Shown here: positions 47,525 to 60,496 of the stretch, piece by piece
Layout: every line of letters starts with the position of its first letter
Numbering within the stretch: position 1 is the stretch's first letter
Assembly: GCF_901933205.1 (NCBI RefSeq)
Contig: NC_044578.1
Location: 12,734,501-12,798,500 of the forward strand
From: Camarhynchus parvulus
Lineage: Eukaryota > Chordata > Aves > Passeriformes > Thraupidae
Direction of reading: 5' to 3'
DNA length: 64,000 nucleotides
The notes under the pieces: model-generated
What the model saw: the letters and a program-made list of their open reading frames with translations, nothing else
Told to the model about the DNA's origin: nothing
Database searches by the model: none
Program-made: the position numbers and the translations under genes

Positions 47525-50500
47525 GAAGTTCTAAGCCTTTTGATTAACTTGTTGACTCTGTATTCTCCAGTACTTGCTTAAGACTGGTAATTAGCATTCA
47601 AAGAGGTAGCAGAATGCACGTGCCATTCTGACCACTGGTGACCTTCACTATGAATTAACTGAAAAATCCATGTCAGGTACTTAATTGAATGAAGCTGTGA
47701 ACTTGTAAATGGTAATGGTTATGATTAGTGTATAACATGCCATAACAGTAATGATGTAATCTTGGTCTCAAGAGACTTAGGGTTTAAGTCTTCGGGGGTT
47801 TATATGCCAAATTAAAGAGGGGGTAAATGACAAGAGGGAAGCTTGAAAGGGGGAGAGAGGGAAAGGAGAGCCTCTTCTCTTTTTTTCCAAAGACTCTAAA
47901 GATAAAAATATTTAATTGGATTTGAGAGGTTGGTGAACTTTTTATTCCCATCAGAGCACTTCATCTGTCTTTAAGGCAGAAAGAACTGTCAGCAGCCCTT
48001 TCGTCTAGTCATGGAGAGGTATTTGTCACTTGTGGCTGGATGTGAGGGGCTGCATTAAAATGACTGGGTTTTGTCACTGTTTCAGGAAGCCAGAGAGCAT
48101 CCATGGCTCACTGGGGCACATGCTGTGCACAGTATACACATGTGGACTGGCTTATATGCTCCTTTTTTGTTGAATACTTTCATAGCCATTACAGTAACAA
48201 GATTAGTGATGCAAAGCAGCTCAGGCTTTCTTTAGACTTTACATTTCTGTATGCTAGTGACAAATATGACCTGAGCTGCCAGAAAAAGACATTTGGTAAG
48301 GATGATGTGGGTACATCTAAGCACACCCTGCATGCAAGGAGGAAGAGCTTTTGTAAACTGGATGGATCCTGCTGGGCTTTTAGCTTTGGAGCCCTTTAAT
48401 GAAACTTGCTTCCAGCTCAATGTCCTGTTTATATGCCTGTTAGAATATGACATCTTGCAAATATACTCTACAAGGCATGTTGCTGAACCAATAAATGAGA
48501 AAAAATGAAGCCTTTCATGGCTGTTGTATCAGGCCAGTAACCAGCTTGCTCATGAGCTGAAATGGAGCATTTATCCAGAAATGCAAGGCAAGGCTTCATG
48601 AAGTGCTGCCAGTCTAGTTTAAGCATAACACTCTCAGTTTAGCAAGAGTTGTACTATTGAATCACAAAAAGTGTATTTCAGAAATCTGCATATTTATACT
48701 GAGATTAATTATGTAAATTATATTTAATATGAACGAATTAGGGGAACCAAATTTAACTAGAGTTTAGGAAGAGTAATGGAATAATAATCTAGCTATTAAA
48801 GGTGGTCAAAGATCTTCATCACAGGAGTTATATTAACCTTGCTAGTAATTTAGTGTGTCATAATGGAGTTAGGCTTTCCCTTGTCAGTACATTTGCGACC
48901 TGGCTATAATAAAATTCAGATTCTGCCAAATCAAAGTAAGACATAAACATATGTCTTCTTTTTGCAGTCCACGTGAGAGCTTCATTGGGGTTGTGTTAAT
49001 GCATACAAGTACATGTGTTGAGTAACATGACCAATCCCTGTACCTGTATGCTTTCACAAAACCAGAAATTAAGTCCTAATTTGTTCAACGAATCCTCTCT
49101 CATGCATTACAAGACCACAGGTAGGCTGCATTAATTTTACCCGTTATCACCAGAGTGAAGATGGAACTGCATCCACCTCTTGGGGAATGTTACTTGGAGC
49201 CCTTTACCTTTTCTTTAAGAATCTGTCTTCTACATGTATCATACCATCATTTATATGATTCTGAACACAGTCTCTAGAGCTTTGTAATTTACCCCCTCCT
49301 ATCTAGCATGTCAAGCCTGACTGTATTAAATGTCTTACTTTTTTCTCCAAACACCTTCACTGACCATTATTTGATCCAAAGAGAATAAGGCAATGTATGG
49401 TTTTCTAGATTCCCCTCCTTTCTGCTGAAGTTATTGCTGTTCCATGAGGCCTTGGTACATCTTCTAATGCAAAACCCTAAATCAACAGCTCACTTTTTGG
49501 CCTTGTTTCTGAGTGAAATGAGTGTTACAGTGCACATCTTTTTGAAACCTTCCTGGCAGATTTGATTGAAGCTGACACAGGTTTTCACAATGGTTGGGAA
49601 AAGTCAGTTAATTCAGCTCTTGTGATGATAAAAAGCCAGGTAAAAGAGGTTCTAATTACCATCTCATTAGAGGCAAAGATGTCATGAAGCCTGTATTAGG
49701 CATCAGAGAATCCATAAAAAGAAAAGATTTAGAAATGTCTAGATCTGGGAGATGCTTTAGTCTGAATTCATCTTGTCTTGGACCTCCCAAGAAATCCTCT
49801 TGGACCAGTAGAAATCCAGGCTGCCCTATCTGCAGGTCCCAGAGCACAGCTTTCTTCAGTGGTTAGACAGATTCTTTGAGGATTTTGGGGCCTTCAGTAC
49901 CAGAAGTATAAAATTATGACAGAGCAGAAGCTGAATGTGTAGGATCTTGGAAAGCCATGTTCTGTTTAAGATTGGGGGTAAAAGACCACAACCAAAGCTA
50001 AAAGATTATTTAAAAGATGAATACCCCAGGCCAAACCTAAAAGCGTGAAGGAAATTTTTGGCCCTTAAAGCATGAGATTTTAATGATTTCTTGCAAAAAA
50101 AAATTATTCTGAGACACAAGTGCAAATCTATGCAAAAGTAACTCAGAGTCCAGCAGCCCTGTCATTTTTGGTCTGTATAAAGAATGTAAATATAAAGCTG
50201 CTCAATTTTAACACTCACAGTGTCAGTCCATTATTTTGTATATTCAGACAAATGTGGCTTCTCTGATTTATCAACCAACATAGTAGTTATCATATGGTTA
50301 ACAATTGTTCTAATATTTGATTTTTACATCATTTAGGTATCTGTAGGATAGCAAATATCATAACTGTTAAATGCAGTGAGCTGACCTCTGGAGAATCTGA
50401 ATACTGGCTGAACAACTAATGAAGGATTTTTCAGAGCCAATGTCTTTGTCCTTAGGACAAATGTCTGCATTTGACAAAGTTCGTTTCTGGTTTAATTTCC

Positions 50501-50527
50501 AGCCCTGCACTAGAGCTTGAATCCTTG

Positions 50528-50615
50528 ATCCTGATTCTGCCAAGCACTGAGCTCCCTGTTCTGCTGTTGTCATCGGTGAGAGCCGAGGGCACTCGCACCT
50601 GGCAGGAACTGGCAC
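50528..50615. repeat. Imperfect foldback repeat, GAGCTCCCT / AGGGCACTC arms
   Basis: ATTCTGCCAAGCACTGAGCT on the left and GAGGGCACTCGCACCTGGCA on the right are partly reverse-complementary (CTGCCA/TGGCAG and GAGNNCCCT/AGGGNNCTC), around a centre near CTGTTGTCATCGGTGAGAG. The layout matches an old amniote repeat with GGATC-type outer ends and a CCATTGACATCAATGGGAG-type centre. It is likely a MITE-like relic. The minus-strand frame that covers it is fortuitous. Confidence 0.45.
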
Positions 50616-53600
50616 TTTGATGGCAAGCAGGGATATTGCAAAGCAGGATTAAAGTGCACTTGCTGACAGAGTTGTTTGAAGAAGATTTCAGAGCACCTGC
50701 CCATGCTGTGCCTGACTCTAGACTTTGCTATCAGCCCCTCAACCTCATTAGTGCCAAACTCATTCTCAAAATTAAATAAATAAGAGCTTTTGACAGCACT
50801 ATTTATTTACTGCAGCTTGCCTAAGATATTCCCAAATAATAAAACATAACATCTTGGTGTTCTTTCTCCCAAGGGCAACTTAAGGAATAGATTAGTTCTG
50901 GGTGCTTTGCCCCAGAACAAAAGAGAAAGGGTAAAACATTAAAAATGCCTGAAGTTTCTTTAGTTTTCACTAAAACATTGTTTGTGTTTTTTCTCCAAAC
51001 TAAGAAAGCAGACAGGAAACAAAGTAGAATTTATGGATTGAAAGTTTTCTTGTTCTGTGAGTCTTTTACCTTCACTATATTTTGGTGGTAACTATGATCA
51101 TATCAAATCAAAATATCAGAGCAATGCATCCTGTGTCACTGGAATAAGTCCTTTGGACTTATCTTTCAATAAAAAATAATTTCTTTGCACTTGGGGTGAA
51201 TTAAAATTTCTAGAGGCAGAGAACATTGATGAGGTAATTGGCTTTCTATAAAACCTTTCAAGATTGAGAAGAAACCTTGCCATTATAAATGAAACTGTGA
51301 GCAGAAAAGAAATGGAGGAAAAAGGAAACATGGAAAACTGAAAACCTGCAATTTTTATAAGTCTCTGCTTTCCTGTAATGATGAATTGCATTCGTTTTGA
51401 ATTAAAATTTCATATGCACAGTTTTTTTGGTAGAAGGCTACCTGAAGACTTTTTTTTTTTTGTATAACAGGGAGTCTATTCCTCTGACAACACAGAAACA
51501 GCACTACTTTGGTATGTTTTAGTGGTTACCATTGACCTTGGGCAAGAATGTAGGTTACTTTCCAAATTAACTTTAATGTTCACTAGCCACTTTTCCGCCC
51601 TAGCAAGAACTGCACCCTCTTTGACCTACACGTAACACAGCCCCTTTCCATAAAATCCTTCCAGCCCCAAATCCAAAGATTTGGTGAATTCATAACTGAT
51701 TTACTGCCATTGTTTGACCATCATCCATGTGATTTTGAAAATTTAATAGAAAAAACAGAACTATATCAATCAGGGAGGGATGCACAAGGAAAACTCCAGA
51801 TGTTATGAAATTTAAGTTTCATATATAAATAAAGTGCATTAATTTACACAGGTTTTTGGGGTTTTTATTGCATCTACAAAACTCTATGTAGAAAAAGATA
51901 GTCGTTTGTTTCATGACACTTCTGAAGTTTCTAGTGTGTATGTGCCCACTGACTGGCTGGGCGGCTTCTGTAACACCACTGGATAACCACTAGAATCAAT
52001 TTAAATCAAATTACATGCATAAATCTAATTATCTGCTATTGTTTATAGAAGCGAGCCCAGAGGGATTTAACAGACAGGAAAGCAAAGTGTGAAAAAAAAA
52101 AGGTTTGAAGTGGGTGGTTCTGCTCCACTGCCCCTCAGCTTTTAAAAAATAAAGGAAAGTGGGTTTTTTTTGAAGCCTAAACAACTCTGAATCTCAAACA
52201 GTAAATCCTAACATCAGATTTCTCATTGGTTTGGTTCCTTTCATTTATTTTGTGCTGCAATGCAACTCAGATTAAAATTGCAGATTCTTCACCAGAACAT
52301 TTAATATTTGAATCAGAAAAAAACCATCGTTTCCCCCTTACATCTTTTTTCTTCCCCACCAAATATTTATAAGGAAATAAAAATGTAATTTAAAGTTTTA
52401 TTTCATTAAAACATGGTTTAATCACAATTTTGTCTGGTTTGAGACTTTCACAATGTTATTCTTTTTTTCATTCTATTTTTCATTGATGTATATAATTTCA
52501 AATTCTTTATGTAATTTAGAAACATCTTGGGGATTGTCTTCTAATAGTGTAAATCAGAAGTAAATCAACCAAAGTTAATTTAAACCAGATGCAATGGGCT
52601 TGAAAATCAAATCTTCTTCTCTACTGTATTATGTTTTAAACAAAGTTGTTGTTCTTGTTTTTAAGTACATCTGTTTATTTCATGTTTGCTGTGTGTTGAT
52701 TAGATCTCCCTGGATGGCTGAGGCAAGCCTGCTCACGTTACACCAGGAGTGGTGCCTATGAGCTCAACTGATGGGAAGTGCTTCCCAGACTTGCTGAATA
52801 CTGCAAATATTTTACCAACACATTGTTGTCTGCTACAAGACACAGCAGTTTTAGACAGAATTGTAGTTCTGATTTATAATATCTAATTAATAAATCCAAA
52901 TCTTAGAATGCTATAAACTCTAAGGTTTATATGCTATTCTCTTGGTTTTGGGGTTTTTTTGGGGGGTGGTTGGTGCTGGAACACCACACCATTAATGTTT
53001 TGATGAACTGTCCTGTAAAATACATTGCTTGCTCTTCAGAGATTGCTTTGTTCCCTAACAACCTTTGAACTTTTGTCTTGTTAGGCAGACTGGTGTGGAC
53101 TGCTATAAATTACAGTTCTCATAAGCTGTGCTATTCCTCTTTTTAAGAACGGAATGCTTGACACAGAACTCTAACACACAGACCCTAAAAGGAGTGCAGT
53201 ATTTGCATTATTTTGTTTCTTGCTGCTTAGAGGAGTAGGTGGGAGCCTGACACAAGGAAGACAAGAAGGAAGTGGTCAGCTGCTTTGGACATGATTTCTC
53301 GTTTTGAGAGTTCTCTGAACTTTGCCATTCACTCTTCCATGATATAAACAAACTTTTATTGTTCTTAAATACTTAGGTAGCTGTTAACAAAAATTAAATA
53401 AGTCATTGCTCAAAAAATGTCTGTAATGCTTCTAGCAAGGCTTTATCTTTATGACACTAACGATAATCCCTTGTGTAATTAACTGTAGAGTGGTTATGCA
53501 TGCAGTATGCAGTCCATGACAAGCCTCATAGAAAATACATCAGTATTAGCCACAGGTGAATTCATTTAGAAAGATTAATGACTGCACCTGAATTTTAATG

Positions 53601-55670
53601 TCTGAAAAGGGATGGAACACTGAATCCTTAATTAAAAAGTTGAATGACTGGTATGGTTTGTTTAACATCGCAAATTTCACCGGGAGATTTTTATATTCAA
53701 ATGAAGTCTGCAAAGGAAAACTTTCGTTAGAAAGTGGTGAAGTAGGGGTGAAAAGCAAAAATGTTTTATGTGCTTTATGTAAATTGATACATGGATCAGT
53801 ACCTTTGATATGGATCAAATGAAGTATAATTATGGCTCCTCTCTGTTTACAGTGAATATGGGGCAAAGAATTCTTAAGAAATGCAAGGCACTGCTGTACT
53901 CCTACTGATATAAAGTTAGATGAGAAGAGCAGTAAAATTGATGAGTGATCTTATTCTTTCCTTAATGAGATGGTTTCCTCTTCATTATTATTTTACAAAG
54001 TTTTTAATGAAGAGAAAGTAACCTTGAAAAACACTGTTACAATCCCATTCCCAGAAGATGCTAAACTCACCTTTCTCAAACTCAGCTTTCAATTACAAAG
54101 TTAGTTAAAAGTAATTCAGAGAACCACCATTATCAATGAAAACAGTACCTTTCAAAAAATTCATGCATTTTAATATTTAATAAAAAGAGAGGCTAGATTT
54201 TGAGAAGAATAAATAATTAAAGTAGAATTCTCATACCTGTTCAGAAAAGCTAACATAAGGGACATCTGAATGTACTGTTGCTACACTGCCTAAAATGCAT
54301 CTTTAAAAACCCTCTGCTGACTGCTTTCAGCTAGTCTTTATCATGGGAAATGTATTCTAAAATCTGGAGCCCCAGTAAAGCTTATTTGAATAGTAAAATG
54401 GATCACTTTTCAAAAGCAAGGCTGTGACGTTTGTCTACTGACCTAAATAGACACTGAAGGTCAGCAGTTTTGCTGTCTTATTTCTAGCAAATGGCTTTCA
54501 TCCAAACTTTATTTTTAATGAGATCCCCTTCTCTTTAAATGTAGTACCAGACTCCAGGAAAACAAGTTTCTAAGCATAAACAAGAATACAAGTTCAGGCA
54601 AAGATTGTCTTCCTAATAACATAATTATATTTCCCATTGCTTGCTTTTTATCATCTCGGAAAAGGAACATAGCCTGAAAATGCTCAAATGAGAGAGAGAG
54701 GAAAAAAATGGGAAATCAAAAGTCAAGGAAGGAGTCTGAGTGATTTATCCTGGGAAGTGTGTGTGACTACTGGTCAGAGCTGTAGTAAAGCAGATTTTGA
54801 TGGACTTTACCTGCAGAACAGTACCTGCTGTACTGCTTTTGCTGCCAAGCAGAAACATGGTTTTATTCCTGAACACTTTCCAAGGAAGCATATTTAAAAT
54901 AAAATATCATTAAAGAAATATGTACCTTCTTCTAAATCTTGAAGGAAAGGTGGAGGCATTTGAAAAGATGTGTAGAGAGTGTGTGCACGTGTTCATATGT
55001 GTGTATTAACACTTCCCCACTTACTCATGTAAACTGCCTGCAGTACTTCCCCAGACACAGAAAACTGGAATATTATACATGTACCACATATACCTGTGTG
55101 TGGGTATCTATACATATATAAAACAGTATAATGGTTTAGTTTCCAGGTATATTAGCTGTTTGAATGGTCAGATGGAGAGGAATATGTATAATAAACTGCT
55201 AACATCTCTAGTTTTGGTTTAGTGATCAGCTTGCTTGTTCCTCCAGATTTCCACAGCCTCCACTGCAAAACAATTACTGGCACATGAACTCTAAATATTT
55301 TTGACACTCAAAGCTTAATTTCCTGGAATTAAACTCTGACATCAGGGATAAAAATAAAACTGTAAAGACATGTTGAAACTTCAAGATCTCCTTGTCTTGG
55401 TGAATTTGATTAATGCAACTCAGTAAAAATCAACTGCAGGATACAACTTTCAGTGAGGATTTTGTTAATACCAGTTGCAATCGGTTGCAAAAGGTGTTAT
55501 CAAATTTGTGGCAAGAAAATGCTACCTGACAGAAGCAGGTTAAATCTTTGGCTATCCAAAATATTTTCCATAAAATACCTGATGATTTGGGCAAACCACA
55601 AAAAGCATAGCAATTGTATTGAGCTCAGATATATATCCAAATATTTCAGTCCAATGTGTTTGGAATGCGA
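50616..55670. other. Non-coding unique DNA
   Basis: No gene is supported. Minus-strand frames of 91 and 106 codons (51116-51391, 53546-53866) have no family resemblance, and the second is opposed by a plus-strand frame. Two sub-regions, 51900-52100 and 53460-53830, are non-repetitive, contain clustered homeobox- and SOX-like motifs and sporadic CpG, and are candidate conserved elements. Confidence 0.5.
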
Positions 55671-55720
55671 CCCAAAATCAATAGGATTTCTTTTGTTGAC
55701 TTCAGCAGAAGCTGGACCAT
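55671..55720. repeat. Decayed palindromic repeat, CAATAGGATTT family
   Basis: AAAATCAATAGGATTTCTTT, then TGTTGACTTCAGCAGAAGCT, then GGACC show the two-armed layout of the old foldback family (AAGTCAATGGGA, a short TTTTGCC-type spacer, ATTGACTTCAATGGGAGC, GGATC). Compare the copies at 23850 and 60436. Confidence 0.45.
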
Positions 55721-58700
55721 TATAGCCTAGATAAATAGATTCTTGGTTGAGGAGATGTTGTGAGATTCAAGTCCCCTATTTTTAGCTTTTCAGTTTTAAG
55801 GAGGGTGGTGATTGTAAGAGACGGGATTAGGATAAGAGCTTGTCTCTTGATATGAATTGTAGACCACATACTTTCTTTGAATTCCCTGAGCAGTAAATGA
55901 CTTTTGAAGCAAAAATTTACGCTGGACAACAAAATAAGCAAGATGAGAATTGATATGATACTAAAAGAATGGAATAGGAAAAATAAAAATGTCTTTCAAA
56001 GTTGTTCAATTTTGCCTTGAATAAGCATTTTGATATTTCTTCTTTTATTTAGACAATTTTTTTTATTACTTTTCTGGGGAATCCATTTGCTCAGGAGAAA
56101 ACAAACTCTTGGTAAACATTTACTGTACACACTGTTCTGTGTGGTAGTTAAGGACTCGTGCAGACACATTACTAAGGACAAAGGGACACACATCCCACCT
56201 TTAAAAATCAGATATTTCCACACCCTAAGGCTCTGACTTCCCGGAAGAGGTGAGGGGTAGATGGAATAGTACATCCTGCCTCCCTTCACTCTGAAATTTC
56301 TACAGAAGTAGCTCAGAGACTTCCTGCAATTCTGAAAGGTTTATAAGGTGACCATCCTGTCCACTCAGCAGAGGTGAAGGCAAGTGTAATCTCCTTCCCA
56401 GAAAGCACAGGGAAAAGCTCCCTAGTGCTTATGGCAGACTTTCTATTGAACTAATGCAATCTTCTGGATCTGCTGCAAAATGTTGATTCTTCCATGAAAG
56501 TTACCCTTTATGGGAGTGATCTTTCCTAATATCACACTTTTAACTCAACCCATCATATTTTTAGAGCAAAAATGCTTCTAAACTCAAGTTAGTATTCCTT
56601 TTACTAGCTGGACAATTTTAGAGCACCACAGTTCACTTTGTCCAGTAAAATAATTTTATGTGTGCATGTTGCATAAATATAACTGAAGTGGTCCTTTGAG
56701 AGTGAAAAATAAACAATTTTATGCAGCTTCTATCAAGTCTAGAAATCTAAAATGTCTTGGACAGTCGATGTCCGTAATGCAGCAGGGAATAACCTCCTCA
56801 GGGTGGACTGCAAGTCTTGAAGCATGCCTTAAATCCTCACGTCTGCTGTCATCTTGGCCAGTTTGTCCATAAACCAGACGTATGAAATGCATTGGTGGAC
56901 TAACCTAAACCACCTTCTTTGCTGAAAGATGTGAAATGATGCCTTTTTTTGCCATATTAGAGCTCAGTAGCGTGTTCTGACATTATCAGGGTAATGCAAA
57001 CTGGTTTTAGACTTGTGGCCACAGCTGTGGTATCTAAGGGGTGTATCTGAAACAGTCCTGAGGTAATCACTTGAATATATAACCTCAGAGAGAGAAGTCC
57101 CAGCTAAAAGCTATTTGAAAACAATGTAGCCCACAGGGCACCCCGAGATAAGCTGATTCCCCTTTCATTACTTCTTAACCATCCATTAAAAGCTAAGCAC
57201 TCTATTCTGCCCCTACTGCACACCCTGAGGATCCTGGAGGTTTGTGTGAAGTGAATGAAAGGCACTACCCCAATCTGTCATTCAAACTACAATTACACAT
57301 CCATCTTTAAGAACCCAGGAGCAGAAAGAAAATACAAAATAGAGGGAAACTAGAGCTTACTTCGGAAGGTAGGAAACAAAGAACACATGGCCCATATAGG
57401 CGTTTTACGCGTGTTTTCATTTCTGAAATGTTTTGTAGGCTTGGAAAAAAATTGGGTGCACAGGTTAAAGCAGTCCCTAGGCAACTTTAACGTGCACAAC
57501 CAGCATTTACTGAGCTGATCACCATCCGTTATCACTGACCTTGGCAATACTACAAGAATCCTATATTCACACGGATAAACTCTTCTCCGCAACCTCACCA
57601 ACTTATTAGGGATAAACAGGCTTTACTTGAGCACCTGGCATGTGTGATCCATATCTATCTATTTTTCATTCAGCCTCCTCTTTCCTCCTCTCTTTGGACA
57701 GTGATTGCTTCTCCTCCATTTCTCCTGCTGTGTGCTATGTAAGTAAGTTTTCAAGAGATCAGTTTATTCAACAGAGAAAGTTGACAGTGAATAATATCCA
57801 AAAGAATGCAAGCTTATGTTACCCCAATTAGTCATGATGAAGTATGTAGAAAAATAAGAAATACAAGGGACCTAAGATTGGGGAAAAAAATCCTTTTGTT
57901 TAGGCTAAACTGTACAGAAGGTACGGTTACCCATTTTATATTGTTCTTTACTTGATAATTGTTGGAGGAAAAAAGAAATTGAGTGCTTTTTAAACACCTT
58001 GTCGCATTTATCTTTTAGTTCAGAACCTAAAGACAAACATGAATTTTGTTATTATTTCTGAAAAGTGTAAAAAAAGCCTTTGCGTATGTATAAAAATAAT
58101 ATAAGCTGATTAATACTCAGGATAAATAGCTGTGACTAGCACACTGACATTATACTAAAACCATCTCAGTATCATTCTTGGGCCAGAATGTACGCTTGAT
58201 ACCAGAGAAGCTTATGGCTAGGTATTACTGAAAAATAAATTATACCTATAAATGGTGAGACTGAAGTAAGCATTTCCAGAATAAAAATGCAATTCTTCGA
58301 AGATAAGTTACTCTTTAAGACCACATACCTAAGAAGCGTTCAAGTATTTCTTTTTTAAAAGCTGTCTCAGATTTAATATTTTTTCTATAATAGAATGTCT
58401 GTGGAAAAGCCAAGAAGAGCACTTACTACTAAGCCATTTCTTATACAGTTTCACTGTCTATTCTGTACCTTTTGTCTACCAGTAAAATTAATTGCCATTT
58501 TTAGTAGAAACTGAGTATTGCATACAATAAAGAGCAACATTAGAGCATCAAAAAAGTAAAGCATTATGCAAATTTTCATTATACATGTGCATGTCCTGAT
58601 TTCAAACATTGTAATAATTTCTTGACCAAGGCAGACTGCTGTACAGCTGTATATTTTCTGCTCCCAGCAAAGCTGGAGGTTTACAGTTTTCACATTTAGC

Positions 58701-60435
58701 ATTAATACTCTGGGATTATGCAGTTGAGAAGTTGGACCAACTCACAACAATGCTTTTGTTGATATGGTATTAAGGTGAAATAGTCCAGTGACAACTGTAT
58801 TATTTCTTGCCTTTTCTGCTGTCCAACTTGTGCAGTAAGCTCAGTGTGCTTACTTCAGGTTTCACCATTTACCCTCTTTACTATCACATTGTATGAATCT
58901 GTACAGCTATAAAACAGAATTACTTTTTTTTTTTTTAACTTGAATTCCTATTCACAGCAAAGATGCCATGGTTACCATGTCAATCAGACATGGGTAATCA
59001 AGTCCATAATAAGGGATCTCAGGTGTGCTTGGTATTTGGCTGGCAGACCAAAGCTTTATAAGTTAATGTCACTAGAACCATTGAGGAAAACAGCTGCAAT
59101 ATGGAACCTGGCAATTTATTTTTGTTTTTTATTTCTTTTTAAGGCTCAAGAGGAATGCATAAGGCAATGTTTGTTACTTAAAAGATGTTGGTAGATTTGA
59201 TTGTCTCTCATGTACACACATTTCTATTATCTTTCAGAAAATTCCCTTTGAAAACATGATAGCAAGAGTCTGGTGCTGTTGATCAGGACTATCTGAATAC
59301 AGCAGCAGGTTTATTGTTTCTACACTGTGCTTGTCACTGCAGTGTGGGACCTGTTATATTTGCAATCTTCATAGTCTACATTTTCTTTGAAAAGCAGTTA
59401 GCAGCAGAACGCAATCCCGGAGCTTGGCTCGTGTTTGTTTTCATCAGAATGCAATAATCCATTCTCACAGGATGGCTGTGTGAGCCACAAAAGTGTAAAT
59501 GCCATTCTTGCCTGCACTCTCATTGCAGGTGCTGAAGCAGCTATTTCTCCTTTGAAAGAGCCAGGAATCTGCTAGTTGTCAGCAAACTGAGATTTAGATG
59601 CTAACTTTTCCCCTTGTGTTGCTGTGTATTGATCTCTTTTATCCTAATTTCTGTTTGTTTGTTGTTCGGTTCACTGTCTCTGAGTAAGTTAATCTGTTTA
59701 GACTTTTAATGTATACACATGGCTCTGCTTTAGGCTTGTGTTTGCTTTAGGGTGCTAGAAGTACAAGAGTGCCTGAGGTGTCTGTTACATGGGGCAGGCT
59801 GCCTGTTATGCACACACCCTCAGGGATACTGGAAACCCTTGGTACATACAGGTGCACTATTTGGTTTTTTTTCCCTTGATAGCTAGATTTGTTAAAAGAT
59901 TTAAAAAAAAAAATGTAAATATTAGTAATGTGGACTTCATAGTCAGTTGGATTTCTCTTTGTAGGGTACCAAGAGGCCCCAGATAATTCAGGTCATCCCC
60001 CTGTCTCTCCTTGTGGGTCACTACATGATTCCTAACTGCTCCACAATAGGCATTTTCATCCTCTGCTATCTATGTCTTTACTCATTATTCCAGAGATATA
60101 AAATAGAAACAAAGACCAGAAAACAAGTAAATAAACAGAATACAGTGAATCTCTCAAACCAATATAGAAAAAATTGCTAATAATTGCTCCTAAATTGATG
60201 GTAATTGCTAAAACTCATAGCAATTTGTTTGCTTTACATAAACAAATTACTAAAATATGTTGCTGTGACTTACAGGTCCCCATTTCATCTCACTCACTAA
60301 ATGGCTATGGCTCCACACTTTAAAACACTGTTTATACACAATTCTGTAACAACCTCAGTGTATGACAAACTCACATTAGCATCTTTAAATTAGTGTCTGG
60401 AGCATTTACACTCACAGAAGGTCTGTCTGGAAGGC
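55721..60435. other. Non-coding unique DNA
   Basis: No gene is supported. Small opposed frames occur at 55996-56289. The segments 57340-57610 and 59390-59720 carry isolated CpGs in AT-rich, non-repetitive sequence and are candidate conserved elements. A T13-14 run lies at 58924-58936. The minus-strand 83-codon frame at 57350-57601 is intact but matches nothing I know. Confidence 0.5.
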
Positions 60436-60496
60436 CCCTAAGATCAATGAGAATTTTTCCATTGCCTTCAGTATGCTTACTGTGAATCACAAAGTG
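60436..60496. repeat. Decayed palindromic repeat, ATCAATGAGAATTTTTCCATTG family
   Basis: AAGATCAATGAGAATTTTTC is followed by CATTGCCTTCAGTATGCTTA and a GTGAATCAC end. The arms ATCAATG and CATTG still pair around a T-rich loop. This is the layout of the foldback family also seen at 23850 and 55671 (AAGTCAATGGGA, ATTTTTCCATTGACTTCAGTGGG, GGATTTCAC). Confidence 0.5.

Larger units (their letters stand above)
44320..50527. other. Non-coding unique DNA
   Basis: No gene is supported. Open frames are 98 codons or fewer, often paired on opposite strands (for example 48103-48508). The stretch holds an 11-bp tandem duplication at 45541-45562 and a hairpin at 47501-47524 with TATAAAA in the loop. The segment 47450-47760 looks like candidate conserved noncoding DNA. 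Confidence 0.5.
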
